Assembly (NCBI RefSeq): GCF_014633365.1
Contig: NC_068344.1
Location: 32,491,170-32,555,169 of the forward strand
Length of the DNA: 64,000 bases
Direction of reading: 5' to 3'
From: Diospyros lotus
Lineage: Eukaryota > Streptophyta > Magnoliopsida > Ericales > Ebenaceae
Shown here: in pieces, positions 1-12,054 of the stretch
Numbering within the stretch: position 1 is the stretch's first letter
Layout: every line of letters starts with the position of its first letter
Made by a program: the position numbers and the translations under genes
The notes under the pieces: generated by a model
The model's input: the letters and a program-made list of their open reading frames with translations, nothing else
Databases searched by the model: none
Told to the model about the DNA's origin: nothing

Positions 1-506
1 CGATCAACTAACCCCAACAAACAAAACTAACCGAAACCTAAACCGCACTAATCAAACCAAACCCAAAACCGAACTAGAACACAAAATAACCAAGAGACCG
101 GCCTTGCTGTTGCCGGCAACCACCTGGCCAGCCGATGATTCCAATGATCGGAACCGATCAACAGATTCCCCCAACCACGGTGACCTACATACCCAAAAAT
201 TAAAAGCATCTAATGGTTGGATTTAGTAGATATAGGTTTCAAACTTTCAATGTAAAAGAAAAGTACCCAAAAAACTTGTCAAAAAATCATTGGCGTCGTC
301 TTCATCTTCGTCTCCAGCCTTCGTCTTCGCCATCAGCGACAGCGAGGGATGGTGGAAGGAGAGAGAAGAGACGAAGAGATGAGGCAATGCCGCCGGCCAA
401 ATCTACAAAGGCTCGAAGAGAAGAGAAGACGCAATGACGAGAAAGAGATAGAGAGATAAAAGGATGAAGAGAAGACAATAGACAGAAATGAGATGTCGAG
501 CTCGCA
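1..506. other. Intergenic, no gene seen
   Basis: No convincing coding region. The left 60 bases are rich in short AACCGA/AACCAA-like words, which recur around 590-720 and are common at the edges of plant hAT-derived repeats. Positions 290-480 are purine-rich. Short open frames here lack recognisable domains. Confidence 0.5.
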
Positions 507-507
507 T

Positions 508-728
508 AAGGGGGTGCAAAGTTTGGTTCACTAGGGGGGTTATTGCTAGATGTTCAGTTCAATTTTTCGATTATTTTTATCAAAATAAGCGAATCGAACC
601 GAATAATCGATTTCTAAAGAAAGATATAACCGAACAAAACTGCTATTTTTAAAAAATCGAACCGAACCGACCAAACTTGCCAATTCAATTCTGTTAGTTT
701 AGTTTAACCGAACTTTTGCTCACCCCTA
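508..728. repeat. hAT-like MITE candidate
   Basis: The right edge ends in TGCTCACCCCTA, the reverse complement of a TAGGGGTGAGCA terminus typical of plant hAT-derived MITEs. The left edge near 508 reads AAGGGGGTGCAAAGTTTGG, which resembles the inverted right end (GGGGTGAGCAAAAGTTCGG). The interior carries many CGAACCGA words. I could not find a matching 8-bp target duplication, so the borders are approximate. Confidence 0.45.
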
Positions 729-767
729 GTCCGGAGCTTAACTTTTCAGGATTGAGGTTTCATAGAA

Positions 768-770
<3 letters not shown>

Positions 771-800
<30 letters not shown>
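771..800. repeat. (GA)15 microsatellite
   Basis: Thirty bases of uninterrupted GA dinucleotides, followed by an A run and a short GT run. Intergenic. Confidence 0.9.
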
Positions 801-806
<6 letters not shown>

Positions 807-1210
807 GTGTGTGTTATTGGGAAAGGTCCAAAGGGTCTATTTGTCGTGAGATAGACGGTTATTTATAGACACTTGCTAGTGGGGTCCACGTAACATGTGG
901 TATGCAGAAGAGAGTTTTCATACTCTCCGGGAAAGATGCATTAGGTGACGGTGAATGGCTTGAAGGTATCTTCAAGAAAAAATGCCTTATTGAGTATCCT
1001 CCGAGTGAGTTTGAAGTTTCTTTGGAGCCACTGGGTGAATTGGGCTTGAGAAACTCTAAGTGAGCCTTTAGACTATGTAGTGTTGAGTTTTAACCATTCC
1101 GAAAACTCTCTGAAAGTTTCAGGAGATTGTTTTGAGAGACTCTTCGAGATCATTCAAATTTATCAAGATACCCTCATAAATTTTTGAGATATTTAAATTT
1201 TCTTAAGACA

Positions 1211-1219
1211 CCCCCCCCC

Positions 1220-1277
<58 letters not shown>
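1211..1277. repeat. C26-(AC)20 compound tract
   Basis: A homopolymer of 26 C residues passes directly into about twenty AC repeats. Such a long C run is unusual in this AT-rich DNA and is prone to length error in sequencing, so the exact count should not be trusted. Confidence 0.9.
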
Positions 1278-1279
<2 letters not shown>

Positions 1280-1882
1280 TTGGTGAACTTCAAAGTTCAT
1301 CATTCATTCAACTTTGTATTATGATTCAAGCATTCACTAACTCCAAAAGGGAAAATCTTTCGGCTTAAGAAAGAACATATATAGTGATTAATTGGAACCA
1401 CCATGTTATAAAATATGGTTCCTTGAAAGTAGATACATCCAATCTTAATAATGGATTCTAATCTTTCCTTCCAAACCATACCTTGTCTCCATTACCGAGG
1501 GAGGGAGATGATCAATTTAATATTATATATCAATTGCATGATTTTGGTTAATTGATTAGGTGCAAAGTGGTGACACCTGTGCACATCGATTGAGCTGTAT
1601 GTGTTTTTCTGTTTGTACCATTAGAAGGCACCACCATTAGTTAGTCGGACTTTGATTCAACATGATTAAGCATATCACAAATAAATAATCATTAATCACC
1701 AAATGATTTCTTTCCAACATCAAGCAACGGTACTGTGCAAATTAATTAATGAGCAATATATTATTATGTTAATAAGAAGGTCTTTGAGTATTCCTTGGTG
1801 AACAAGATTAATAATGCCTAATGCCTTGAACAGTTCGATCACATTGTAATTCATGAGAATACTTTCTTAGTTTTTAATCTTA
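1278..1882. other. Intergenic, nothing recognised
   Basis: AT-rich spacer without a coding region, RNA gene or clear repeat that I can support. Confidence 0.5.
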
Positions 1883-2661
1883 TGCTATCGCCAACAAGCT
1901 TTCTTATTCAAATTTTTATTATATTATAAATAATTTATTCTCTATTTTAATTTTATTTTAAAAATTATATCTTCTCCAACAATATTTTATATTCTCTTCT
2001 ATATCTCACTTCCTATTTCATTTATTTATTAATAAACTTCAATTCTATTTATTTTACTTTACATATAATTTTCACTATTATAATTTTAACTACACATAAT
2101 TAATAATTAAATACACAAATTAATAACTAAATACACACATATTCATAAAATAATAAATTCATAAAATTATCAAAAAATAATAATAAATCAGATATACATA
2201 CACAAAATAATAAATAAAAAATTCAAGAAAAAATCACAAACTACTCATTCTACTCATTCTCATTGTAGCCAATCGTGGAGTCGTCGTAGCCATTCTACAA
2301 CTCGTCATAGTCGATCGTTCATTCGCTCACCGTAGCCTCTGTTGGTCGTCACAATCATCAGATTTGGCAATCAATTTGTCTTTCACCATGTCTATACCTT
2401 TTTTTTTCGGCCGATTCTTCTTTTCTCTAGCCAATGTCATCCTTTTTCAACGTTGATGGCTTTTGTGATGGTGGGAAAGGAGATGTCGATGTTGTCCTTA
2501 AAATTTCAATCGCCACAATTGGCAATCCATTTCAACTTCGTCAAAAATTTGAGGAATTAATTTGGCAATTGCGAGGGCTGTTGGAGTGTAATTTTTGGGT
2601 TGATTCTTTAAATTTTGATGATGATGATGATGATTGATTCAGGAAACTGTTGGAGATTGCC
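1883..2661 (-). repeat. PIF/Harbinger-like MITE family, copy A
   Basis: The element starts TGCTATCGCCAACA and its inverted right end reads GGCAATCTCCAACA (11 of 14 identical). It is flanked by TTA on both sides (1880-1882 and 2662-2664), the target length and sequence typical of PIF/Harbinger Tourist-like MITEs. Read on the minus strand, the segment matches copy B at 29712-30410 over a long AT-rich stretch, so this is a dispersed repeat present here in two opposite orientations. Short open frames at its right end are not genes. Confidence 0.6.
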
Positions 2662-2664
2662 TTA

Positions 2665-3789
2665 GAACGAATAAAACTTAACTTTTTTTTGCTACGGGAA
2701 ATGACATAGAAGGACTCAAAGGCTATTGATGCACTTAGGGATTCGAAAAAAATAAAAATAAAATTGAACTTTGCAGGTACTTGTTCTACCTTGATTTCCA
2801 GCCAACTCCATTCATTTTTTTGGGTTGGGTGGGGATGGGATTGTTAATCTGCCTCATCTTGTCCTGCTTTTTAATATGTATATATTTATAATTATATATA
2901 TATTTGGTATTATAAAATAAATTATTTTTATTTTATTATCATAAAATAAATACAAGAAAAAATATTTAATTAATTTTACAAGGAATTGGGGGGTCCCCAT
3001 TCGCGTTGGTGAGTGGTTGGAGATGAAAGGGCACCCCACCCTGAACCCACCTTGTTACCATGTCATATCCTAATTATTCTTAATATTTTAATTAGTAGGG
3101 TAGGTCTCCACCTAAACTTCCGCATTTGCATGGTGTGAGACAATGTAAAATGAAAATTATCTTCACTTTTATTTAATAAATACTCAAAAATTAAAAAAGT
3201 AAAAAGGTTAACAGAATCAAGCATAATCTTCGTTACAGACAGACAGAAACTCAAGTCCTGAAGAAGGACATGTACCTTAATATATAGGGATCTGTGTCGT
3301 GGCTTATTAATTAGGGGAATATCTTTTGCTTCAAGAATGCTGTTTCTTTGGTGGGGAGAGGTAATTAGTTTAGAATTACATGCAGGTGCACCTGCAATAG
3401 AGCTAATTAAAGCTTGTTTAGCTTTCTTAATACATGCCATTAACAAAGCGTGACCTACACTTTCACTTTTCTATTAATTGTTGGGTTTTGGTCATTCACT
3501 GCCTGCTTTTCACTTCTCATCTTCTTCAACCATCCCCCACCTAAACTATTAATTAGTATGATGTCTAACTTTATAAATAGATAATATATAACTTTAGAAA
3601 ACAAAGAAAAAAATTTAATTAAGAATGAAAGAGACTAATTCTCATAGAATAAATTGAGTGGTCCAATAAGTGATATATCAGTGTTAATTTAATGGGAAGA
3701 TTAAATATTTAATTTATAATTTATTTTTTTTACATAATTATAAAAATAAATACGAAAGATTGCGTAAGAGGCATCGACCCAAGAATGGA
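2665..3789. other. Intergenic, nothing recognised
   Basis: AT-rich spacer. An open frame of 127 codons on the minus strand at 3063-3446 has no domain, biased composition or splice context that would support a gene. Confidence 0.45.
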
Positions 3790-4105
3790 GGAGGCTAAAA
3801 CAGTGATAAACCATGACCGGCACCAGCGTAGGGATTAGGGAGTGCTCAGAAAAATCAGAAATTTCCGTCACTTTCTCAGGAATCTCCACCCCCTAAGAAA
3901 ATGCCCAAAAAGGAAGGTGAGAAGAGTCTACAGACTTTACTGGTGGAGGCTAAAATAGTAATGAACCACAACCGGCGCCAATTCAAAGCATAGGGATTAG
4001 GGAGTGCTCGGAAAAATCAGAATTTTCCGTCACTTTCTCAGGAATATCACCCCCCAAGAAAATGTCCAAAAAGGACGGTGCGAAGAGTCTACAGACTTTA
4101 CTGGT
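3790..4105. repeat. Tandem duplication, 155 + 161 bp
   Basis: Positions 3790-3944 and 3945-4105 are two adjacent copies of one sequence, both beginning GGAGGCTAAAA and ending CAGACTTTACTGGT. Copy 2 differs by scattered substitutions and a few extra bases near 3980. It lies about 1 kb upstream of the serine-rich protein gene; a role in its promoter is possible but not shown. Confidence 0.85.
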
Positions 4106-4541
4106 TCACACACTTCACTTCCACCTCTCCTTCGCCATGTACGGGCAACCCACCCGCCTCCTCCTCCACGACTTCTCAACGCCATCCCCACATATATTTT
4201 TCTATAATCGAAAATAATTTTTGATTTTTTTCTAATATATTAAAAAAATACTAAAATAAACCAAAGTAATTTGTCAGTTCTACCCCTGGCCCTTCTATCT
4301 TGCCAGAATCTTCCGGGGCCTTGTATAAGAAATCTCAGATTCTCCATCATCCCATTTCCACCTGTTCAATTACGTTTCAATATTTAAAAAATTAAAAGAA
4401 TTAAATAAATAATAGCTAGCAAGACACACAGTGTGACGAATAGCCTCAGCCCACATGGCCACGGCGTGCATGATTGCACATGACCGCTCCAGTCTTTTTT
4501 TTTTTTATAATTATTATTATTATACCATGAAAGACACCCTT

Positions 4542-4602
4542 ACGTGTAAACGACAGAGAGTGTGTCAGTGTACTGTCATCTTGTGGCGATGACATACGTG
4601 TC
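4542..4602 (+). promoter_or_regulatory. ABRE/G-box-like ACGTG motifs
   Basis: Two ACGTGT cores occur at 4542-4547 and within TACGTGTC at 4595-4602. ACGTGTC is a known abscisic-acid response element core bound by plant bZIP factors. They lie about 450-500 bases upstream of the predicted transcription start of the serine-rich gene. The match is by motif only. Confidence 0.35.
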
Positions 4603-5015
4603 ACGCACAACGCCCCCGCCTCCCAAACCGAAAGCCGTTGCCCAGACGCCTCCTCCCTGCTCCTTCCTCTTTTCCCAGTTTTCCACACCCTTTTTCCTTT
4701 TCCATTAATTTCTATTTTTTGTTCCATTCTTATTTATTTAACAGTTAATGGTACATAATAAATACATTTACAGCAATTACATGAGAACTCGTGATATATT
4801 TATTATGTCCTATTAAATATTTTTAATTTTGTGAGAATAAGATAAAATAATTTATTTACTTTGGATATTTTGGGAGATTGGTGTTTCTTAATCATTAGGT
4901 AATTAATATTTGGGATTCTAACTTCAGGTTACCCAAGTCCTGTTTGGTTTCACATTAAATGCCGTGATTATATTTAGACTAAAAGGAAAGCTCTTAAGCC
5001 GCCTCGACCTTGTGC

Positions 5016-5024
5016 TATAAATAG
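5016..5024 (+). promoter_or_regulatory. TATA box of serine-rich gene
   Basis: TATAAATAG is a near-perfect plant TATA box in GC-balanced DNA immediately upstream of the gene. It predicts a transcription start around 5046-5056 and a 5' untranslated region of about 100 bases before the ATG at 5151. Confidence 0.75.
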
Positions 5025-5150
5025 AGGGCTCGAGTGGAGCTAGGTTTGCCGAATTGGAGAGCCAAACGCGGCTTTTTAGGAATTACAGAAAGTCTCTTTT
5101 TTTCTTCTCGGTCTCCCTTCCTCTGCTTCTAATTTCCTCTGTTAACGGAA

Positions 5151-5741
5151 ATGGCGGCTTCGTCTCGAAGATCGAGCGGACCGGTACTCAGATCTCCCCC
5201 TCCTTCGGGAAAATTCTACCATACGTCGCCGTCTTCTTCTTCTTCGTCAGCTTTTGCTTCGTCCAGTTCGACGTTTTCGTCCCGCTCTACAACATTCCTC
5301 CGGCGACCCACTTCTCCGACGCGCGTCAACCTATACGGCTCAGCTCATTCGTCCCCGTCCGTACGGTTCTCTCTCGACCGTTCTCCTTCGCCGAGACGCT
5401 CGATCTCCGTGTCGGCTCGAGACCAGGTGGTGAAGAAGAGTCCGAAACGTGCGTGTATGTGCTCGCCGACGACTCATCCAGGGTCTTTCCGCTGTAGCTT
5501 GCACAAGAACATGAACAACCAAGCCGGGTCGTTCCCGTCGAACCGGCTCAACGCTCGGAGGTCCGCGATGACGAACTCGCTGGTCCGGATCGGGACCGTT
5601 GAAGGCGATCTGGTGAAGCGAGCCTTGGCGGCTTTGATTCGGCCTTCGTCTCACCAGCAGCGGCGGCGCGGCGCGTTCCAGCCGAGGCCGAGCCGTCTCT
5701 CCGTGATGTCCAAGGTTGATGTCCAGACGATGGTACGTTGA
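5151..5741 (+). CDS. Serine-rich protein-like protein
   Basis: Encodes 196 residues in a single exon. The first 85 residues are dominated by Ser/Arg/Pro, with a poly-Ser stretch near residues 26-45. A conserved block follows at about residues 101-119 (ACMCSPTTHPGSFRCSLHKN), the signature of the plant serine-rich protein-like family. A second conserved segment (residues about 132-160) runs from the RLNARRSAMTNSLVRIG core into VKRALAALIRPSSH. No signal peptide or membrane segment is seen. The biochemical role of the family is not known to me. The start is the first ATG after the TATA box, in the context GAAATGG, and the other frames here lack the conserved block. Codon usage is C/G-rich compared with the surrounding AT-rich spacer, as expected of a real gene. 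No intron is needed. Confidence 0.9.
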   Translation: MAASSRRSSGPVLRSPPPSGKFYHTSPSSSSSSAFASSSSTFSSRSTTFLRRPTSPTRVNLYGSAHSSPSVRFSLDRSPSPRRSISVSARDQVVKKSPKRACMCSPTTHPGSFRCSLHKNMNNQAGSFPSNRLNARRSAMTNSLVRIGTVEGDLVKRALAALIRPSSHQQRRRGAFQPRPSRLSVMSKVDVQTMVR

Positions 5742-7630
5742 TCAATAAACTCAGTTTTCCGTAATTTTCCGAGTTTCCCGTCGGCGACGGAGGCAGATGA
5801 CGTCAGCGGTGCCGGTGGGTACGAGTACGGCCACCGATGGCTTCAGATTCCGGCAAATTCCTGAACAGTTCACTGATGGGAGGACGGAACGGACTGGTTT
5901 TTAGTGTACTCCGGTAACCGAAAGCCTGAAATCCAATCACGGGATGTTTTGCGTGTATATTTATACCCCTATAATTATATCTGGATCAAAACCTGCCATT
6001 GAAAGCAATTCAAGGACACTCAAGCCACTCTGGACTTCATAATGATAGACCTCAAAACCTAAAGTTAAAACACTAAATATGAACTTATTCGAGCTTAATC
6101 CTGTTAAAACATTACTTTCATGATTTCACCGGGTCTGTGTTTGCCATGCTGATCATAATCCAAACTCCAAACAAGAATCTAAACCAGTGGCCGTCTTTTG
6201 TGCTTAATTTCTCCGCTACGTTTGACGCGCGGATTGACGTTTGCCATTACCTTCCCCTGTAGGTATTGAACCGTACATTCGTTCGTATACTTGAGCGTAT
6301 ATGCGTCTCACCTCCTCGGTGGTATACGTATTCGTTTGCTTGGAGGTGAAGTATTTCCCCCTTTTTCTCTTTTTTTTTTATTGCTTTAATTTGTTTTGTA
6401 CTGTTTCACTATTTTTGTTATTCGTTTGTGTTCACAGGTGTTTCGTCTTCGGCTGGAGCGGAATTTGGACTCGTAAAAATGTTCAAATCGACTTTGGGAA
6501 CAATATGGAATAATTGATTTTTAAAGAGAATGGACCACATTTTTGAAAGAAAGCCACTTTTGACCAAGGAGGGGAGGGGGAGGCACCAATCAAATGATAA
6601 CGAAATTCAAATAACTAATAATGATACAAAGGGTTCCAAGATTTTTTAAAACAAGTACCAGCGGTTATGGGACCCCTAATGTGAATTAGAAATAAAAGAT
6701 TTGGTTCAACCAACTTGAAGATTCCATTAAATAACTGGACCCCTGCATTATAAGAGATATATATTTTTCTTAGATGTTATATTCTACGTAAATTAATTGT
6801 AAAGTTAAAAATTAGAAAATTATTGCAAAGTTGTGTTGGACTTGGACACGTATAACATGGATTGTAGTGAAAAATAAACTCACGGAGGGTGGGGCGGGAC
6901 GAATAGGCGGGCTACAGGTATTGGGTGTGGGTCACTTGTGACTACTGGCAGTGAAACGGGTATGTCGGTTAGTGACGGTCGTCGATCGGTTTGAATTTGA
7001 ACACTAAAGGAAGGACACGAGAAAAAGAGGAGAAGGATGAAGAGGCAGGGCCCCAAGGGTTCGGGTTTTTCTGGGAATTGAGGCGCCAGGAGGAGATTAA
7101 GGAGAGAAGAAAAATTATTATTTATTAATATGTAATATGATTTCTTATTATAGGTAATAATTATTTAAATATGTTGACTCAATTTTTTGTTTCACCTTGG
7201 CAAAAGGGACAATGGGAGGCGAAATTGCAACGGCGAGGCACGGCCCACTGTGATTGATTTGATGGGAGGTGGTTAACACCTGCAAATACTCCAACGCTTA
7301 AATGAGTAAAAAGAGTAGAAATTAGCAGAATATTAATGAGTCAGTGAAGAGAACATATATTAACTCTGAAGATAGCAAATTCATATAGAAGGAAAATGAA
7401 TCCTTCTACATGTATGCGTCATACGTTTGCAGGTGATGGGATCGAGTATCCGACGCCGGTAGAGGTTTCCAAGTGGTAGGATAAGACCCTCGTTAATGTG
7501 GATGGAATTCGTCATTAATGAGAATGAGATCTGCCATAAATAATGATAGGATTTGAGCAAGCACATGGATGCCCAATATGGGGTCTGCAATGATATTACT
7601 GTAGATTAGTGCAAAGCCAGGGCTAAGCCA
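5742..7630. other. Intergenic, no gene seen
   Basis: This holds the 3' flank of the serine-rich gene and then AT-rich spacer. A 70-codon open frame at 6301-6513 is hydrophobic but resembles no family. I see no RNA gene. Confidence 0.5.
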
Positions 7631-7690
7631 AGATTGGGCCGTGGAAGTTGGGTCGAGATTGAGTCGTGAGAGTTGGGCCAAGATTAGGAC
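7631..7690. repeat. 25-bp minisatellite, 2.4 copies
   Basis: Units start at 7631, 7656 and 7681, each beginning AGATT. The first two share the core CGTGGAAGTTGGG / CGTGAGAGTTGGG. The third copy is partial. Confidence 0.65.
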
Positions 7691-8794
7691 AGAACAGTCC
7701 AATTTTAATTTTAGAACTGAGGATTGGACGTCCATTCCAAGGGCGAATTCAAACATTAACCGGGGATGGGGGTTGTTCGACTTCCATTTCCATAGGGGGC
7801 CACGCTTGCCCTTCACAAATTATCGCTAGCGATTAAGGGCAAACAAATCAAACATAAACAAGTAGAAAAATATGGCCAAAAAGCATAAAAATTACAAACA
7901 ATGTCTAAATTTGGCTGTCAATTGAGAGAATCACAAAAGATAAAACATACCAGTTGTACAAATCTGGTTTGGATGAAGCAAATATGGGTGTTTGTTGCAC
8001 TGTTGCAGCAAGTGAGAATGAGAGAGCTAGTAAGCAACAACGAGGGTGAGTGAGAGCGAGGGAGAGACAATAAGCGAGAAGCAATGAGTAAGAGTGAGGG
8101 TGACGAAGCGAGGATGAGCGAGCGACTGGGGATAAATAGAGCAAGCAAGAATGGGGACAAGAGAAGAGTTTACAGAAGAATATGGGGGAACAATTTACAG
8201 GACAGGGGAAAAGGGTTTAGTGATTTGCAAAAGGGCAGTGAGGAAGGGAGAAGGGCTGCATGATTGGGGTGAGTTGAAATATGGGTTAGATTTAGTTAGG
8301 CTGGGCTATTATTAAAAATTCATCTTTTTTACATTATAAATTTAAATTTGATTGTGGGTTGCTTGGGTTCAGCTCAATTAAGCTTACATGTAAATTCGTC
8401 CTTGATCAATTCGATATTAAATTGATTTTGTAATTTGAACTGAAATTTAAATATCCCCAATCATAACATTATAATGTGGCAATTTATTGTTGAAATAAGA
8501 TTTTGAGTCTTTTTATAAAATTTTAGATAGGACTTTTAAGTAGGTGCACTTTTTATGTTTAAAAGACAAATATTTAATAATATTATTTGTGATGTATTAT
8601 TTATTGAGATTGTCAAACGGAGCCTCGTGAACAGGAAAGAATTAGGATGTATAAGCTCATTTTGCATGTAGTTCACATTTGTATTGAAAAAATAATTCAA
8701 GGGGGGTGACCTTATAGAAAAGCTTCCAGATTCATATGCCAATAGGCCAAATTCATATTTTTTTTTTCCTTTACTTTCATTTTCACTTTTTTGT
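7691..8794. other. Intergenic, purine-rich patch
   Basis: Positions 8000-8170 are rich in GAGNGAG words and give long spurious open frames on the minus strand with Leu/Ser-rich translation. There is no domain and no gene that I can support. Confidence 0.45.
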
Positions 8795-9085
8795 GTAATT
8801 ATTTAAATTTTTATTCTTTTATACCTACATTTTTAATTAATTTAATTTATATATTTTAATTTTTTTATATGATAAATCAAACTTTTAATTATTTCAATTA
8901 TACCCCTATACCTATTTTTTTTTACTCAATTTAACACCGATACTTTAACATATAAAATAAAATGAGTTAAAATTACTCTACTCACTTAATTTTTTATTTT
9001 TACACATTAAAGTATAAGAATTAAATTAATTCAAAAATATAAGTACAATGATATAATTATAATAATAAAAAATTTAAATTATTAC
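8795..9085. repeat. AT-rich inverted-repeat element
   Basis: The left arm at 8795 (GTAATTATTTAAATTT) pairs with the right arm at 9070-9085 (inverted: GTAATAATTTAAATTT). Pairing continues inward around 8830-8846 against roughly 9020-9040. This is the form of a MITE with long arms. No target duplication was identified. Confidence 0.5.
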
Positions 9086-9997
9086 AAAAAAAATAAAATA
9101 AATTGGATAAATAATTTAAAAATATAAATTTAAAAATATAATTAAAATAATTAAAATTTTAAATAAATATATATAAAAAATATAAAAATATAAATATAAA
9201 TTTGGACAGCAATATCTTTGTCCATGAATGCGCAGCCGCGTAAAGAAAAACCAAACTATGGGTATGTGGATGGAAAGGGATGCCGCATTGCAACAGCTAT
9301 TTCCTACCGCTTACCTAAACTGCGTGTTGTAGCAAACGTCGGCTTTGTGTAGAATTGGTGGCCCCATTCATTGTTACATACATACATATAGTTACGCCTA
9401 CGTAACGCTGAGACACGCATTAAACTCTGGCTTAGTTTGGCTGGGCGGTTTGACCACTACCGCCCCCCTTATAAATTGGTGTAGTAATTTTAAGCTACTC
9501 AGCTTATTTAGCGTTAAAAGTTATATATAGCTTAAATGCTCATATATCAGTATTTTATAAAAACTTTTTCTCATTAACTTTTGCAAAATGTTGTTGCTAA
9601 AGAAGCTGGGTGGTTAACCAAGTAAATGACCATTGTACTCTCAATTTTTTGAGTAATTTTCAGTCTTGCCTTTTCTTCAACCCTATGTCTCCAGCCCACC
9701 CTATTGCCACTAGCTTTTTTTGGCCATCACCGTCTCTCCCACTGTCCGCTAAAGCCCTCAAATTTTTCGGCCATTAAGGTCGCCCTCACCGTTTGCCATC
9801 ACCCCCGACCAAGGGCAAAGCCAAAAATTTTAGGTAAGATAGGCAAAAATTAAATAGTATAAAAAATTTGAAATAATATAATATTAAAAATATATATGAA
9901 TAAATTATATAATCGATGCATTTTCATATTTTAATAACGTTGCATAATAACATCATTATTAATTTTATTAAATATCTATTTTTTAATATATATAACT
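9086..9997. other. Intergenic, nothing recognised
   Basis: AT-rich to position 9200, then mixed-composition spacer. A short C-rich segment around 9690-9820 resembles repeat DNA but cannot be assigned. Confidence 0.45.
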
Positions 9998-10127
9998 AAA
10001 TTGTCGTTCAATCATTAATCTCCAATTCAATTATACAGCCGAGTCTTGATAAGTTTCATAACAAATTGTCGTTCAATCATTGATCTTCAATTTAATTGGG
10101 TAGCCGAGTCTTGACAAGGTTCATGGC
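9998..10127. repeat. 65-bp tandem duplication
   Basis: Two adjacent copies start at 9998 and 10063, both with AAATTGTCGTTCAATCATT and, further in, AGCCGAGTCTTGA. They differ by a handful of substitutions. Confidence 0.85.
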
Positions 10128-10315
10128 AAAAAATATATTTTCTGCCATAATTTCAAATATATAATTGACAAATTTATAACAAAAAATAAAAAATTTAATC
10201 CCTTTAGTTAAAACACAGTTAAAGAAATGATCAAAAGAGGTTAACATACACAAAAGAAAAGTGGGCCAAATTTTCATATATCTTATTTTTAATTTTCGGG
10301 CAATACTGAAAAACA

Positions 10316-10582
10316 CATTGGCAGTCGCCACCAGCCATCGTGGTCAATAGTTTTTGGCGATCAAAGGCAATCACCCGATAACCTTATTCTCATCGACCAA
10401 CACATCTAAAAATTAATAAAATATAATAATCAAATTTAGTATATTTAAGCTTAAACTTTAGGCCAAACCCAATGCATGTAAATGCACTGACAGTCGCCAT
10501 CGACCACGATGGTCGATGGTTTCTGGCAATCAAAGGCAACCACCCGACCCGACACCCTTATTCCCATCAACTAAAATACCCA
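10316..10582. repeat. Direct repeat, 169-bp period
   Basis: Segments at 10316-10412 and 10485-10582 share CAGTCGCCA, then TCAAAGGCAA and CACCCGA in the same order and spacing. The copies are separated by about 70 bases of unrelated AT-rich DNA. Confidence 0.7.
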
Positions 10583-11953
10583 AAATTTAGAATTTTTTAA
10601 AAATTCAGAGTGGACATTCAAAACTAATAATAAAAAAATATTAAATTATTATATGTAATTGAACTTTTTAAAAAATTGCAGGGTGGGTAACTACCCACCA
10701 CTCTTGGCTGTACGTGGCTTGGTCATTGCCCCCAATTTTTTTGGGCACCCATCGCCGTCCATCATCTCCGTCCTTAACTCTCTCTCTATCTCTATATATA
10801 TAACAGTATATATATATATGACAGTAATTTTAACATAACTTACAGAAAAAAAAAAAACATATATATACATATATATTATATTAATATATTTTTAATTAAT
10901 TTTAACACGTATATATACATATATATATATAACAATTATTTATAATTAATTTTATTAAAAATAAATATTTAATATATTTTTATATCATTCAATAACACGT
11001 CTATTTTCATCTTTTTATCATATTATGCTAACTTATCAATTATTTCAAACCAAATACGTAATTATTAACTAATAGTTTAAAAATATATTTAATCAAATAT
11101 GTTATCAATTTAAACTTTAAATAACTTAAATATTATCTAACTTAAAAGTTCTTAAAAAAAAACCCTAGCCAAACTAAGCCTCTGTAAGGAGGCTGATGTA
11201 AAAGACAAGGTAGAAAACAAAAGGAAGTTTAGTGGTAGAAAAATTGATATGTTGTTGGATGCGGACTCCATAGCCGCCCCGCCGCCCGCCCCCCCCCCCG
11301 GGGGTGGCCCGTGTCTTTCCACCCCTCTTGCACTCCACCACCCCAATGTGTCGTCCCACCCCATGCAATCCCCCCCATGGGGTCCGCGTGCAAGCAGCAT
11401 ACCTACCCTCTTAATTAATAGTAGATGACATTCATTTTTTGTTAGATTATCTTAATTATATCAAATTAACGTAATACTATTAGCATAGTTAATTGGAATT
11501 ACAATTTTTTCTAAGCAGTGGTTGGTTATTTTTATTCTTTTTGTTTGTTAATTAATGAAAATTAGTAGTCCTTATGCTTCAAATGTGTACAATAGGGATT
11601 TTTAAGAAGTGTAAGTGTTCTAAATAGGAGACCAAATACAAGAGACCATTATAAGTAAAGATAAGATTAACCTAGTATAATACAAACTAAACAATATTAT
11701 ACTTTCAAATCTATTTATATAAACTGATACACTCAAACAAACCTGCAAGAAAAGGACATGTGGTTTGGTCCATAAGTACTAAGAGAATACAAATCCTACG
11801 AATGTGATGTCACCTTATATGAAATCTTCATATGATTTTGGTTTAAATAACTCTACCATTAGAACATGAAAAAAATATGATGCCGAGAAGATAAAAAAAT
11901 ATATACATATATCCACTTAGAGGCTGCTGGGGAATCAAATATATTCAAATATA
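10583..11953. other. Intergenic, AT-rich with GC island
   Basis: Mostly AT-rich with TA microsatellites around 10793-10930. A short GC-rich patch at 11270-11400 contains a C run meeting GGGGG at 11289-11306. Open frames through this patch are Gly/Pro-rich artefacts. Confidence 0.45.
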
Positions 11954-11983
11954 ACCAGTTGATATATATGTATATCAACTGGT
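11954..11983. repeat. Perfect 13-bp palindrome, 4-bp loop
   Basis: ACCAGTTGATATA at 11954-11966 is exactly complementary to 11971-11983, with the loop TATG. It would form a strong hairpin in single-stranded DNA or RNA. It could be the remains of a tiny foldback element; no gene is adjacent. Confidence 0.85.
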
Positions 11984-12054
11984 CATTGCCCTCAATTCAA
12001 GCTCATCTTCATTTTGACTTCTCATGTTGAAGTCTATCCTCCCACTTCACAACT

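Noticed and set aside
5054..5497. 147-codon frame overlapping the serine-rich gene, with an apparent hydrophobic N-terminus
   Set aside because: It overlaps the serine-rich frame in another phase, lacks any family motif, and would leave the conserved CMCSPTTHPGSF block untranslated.
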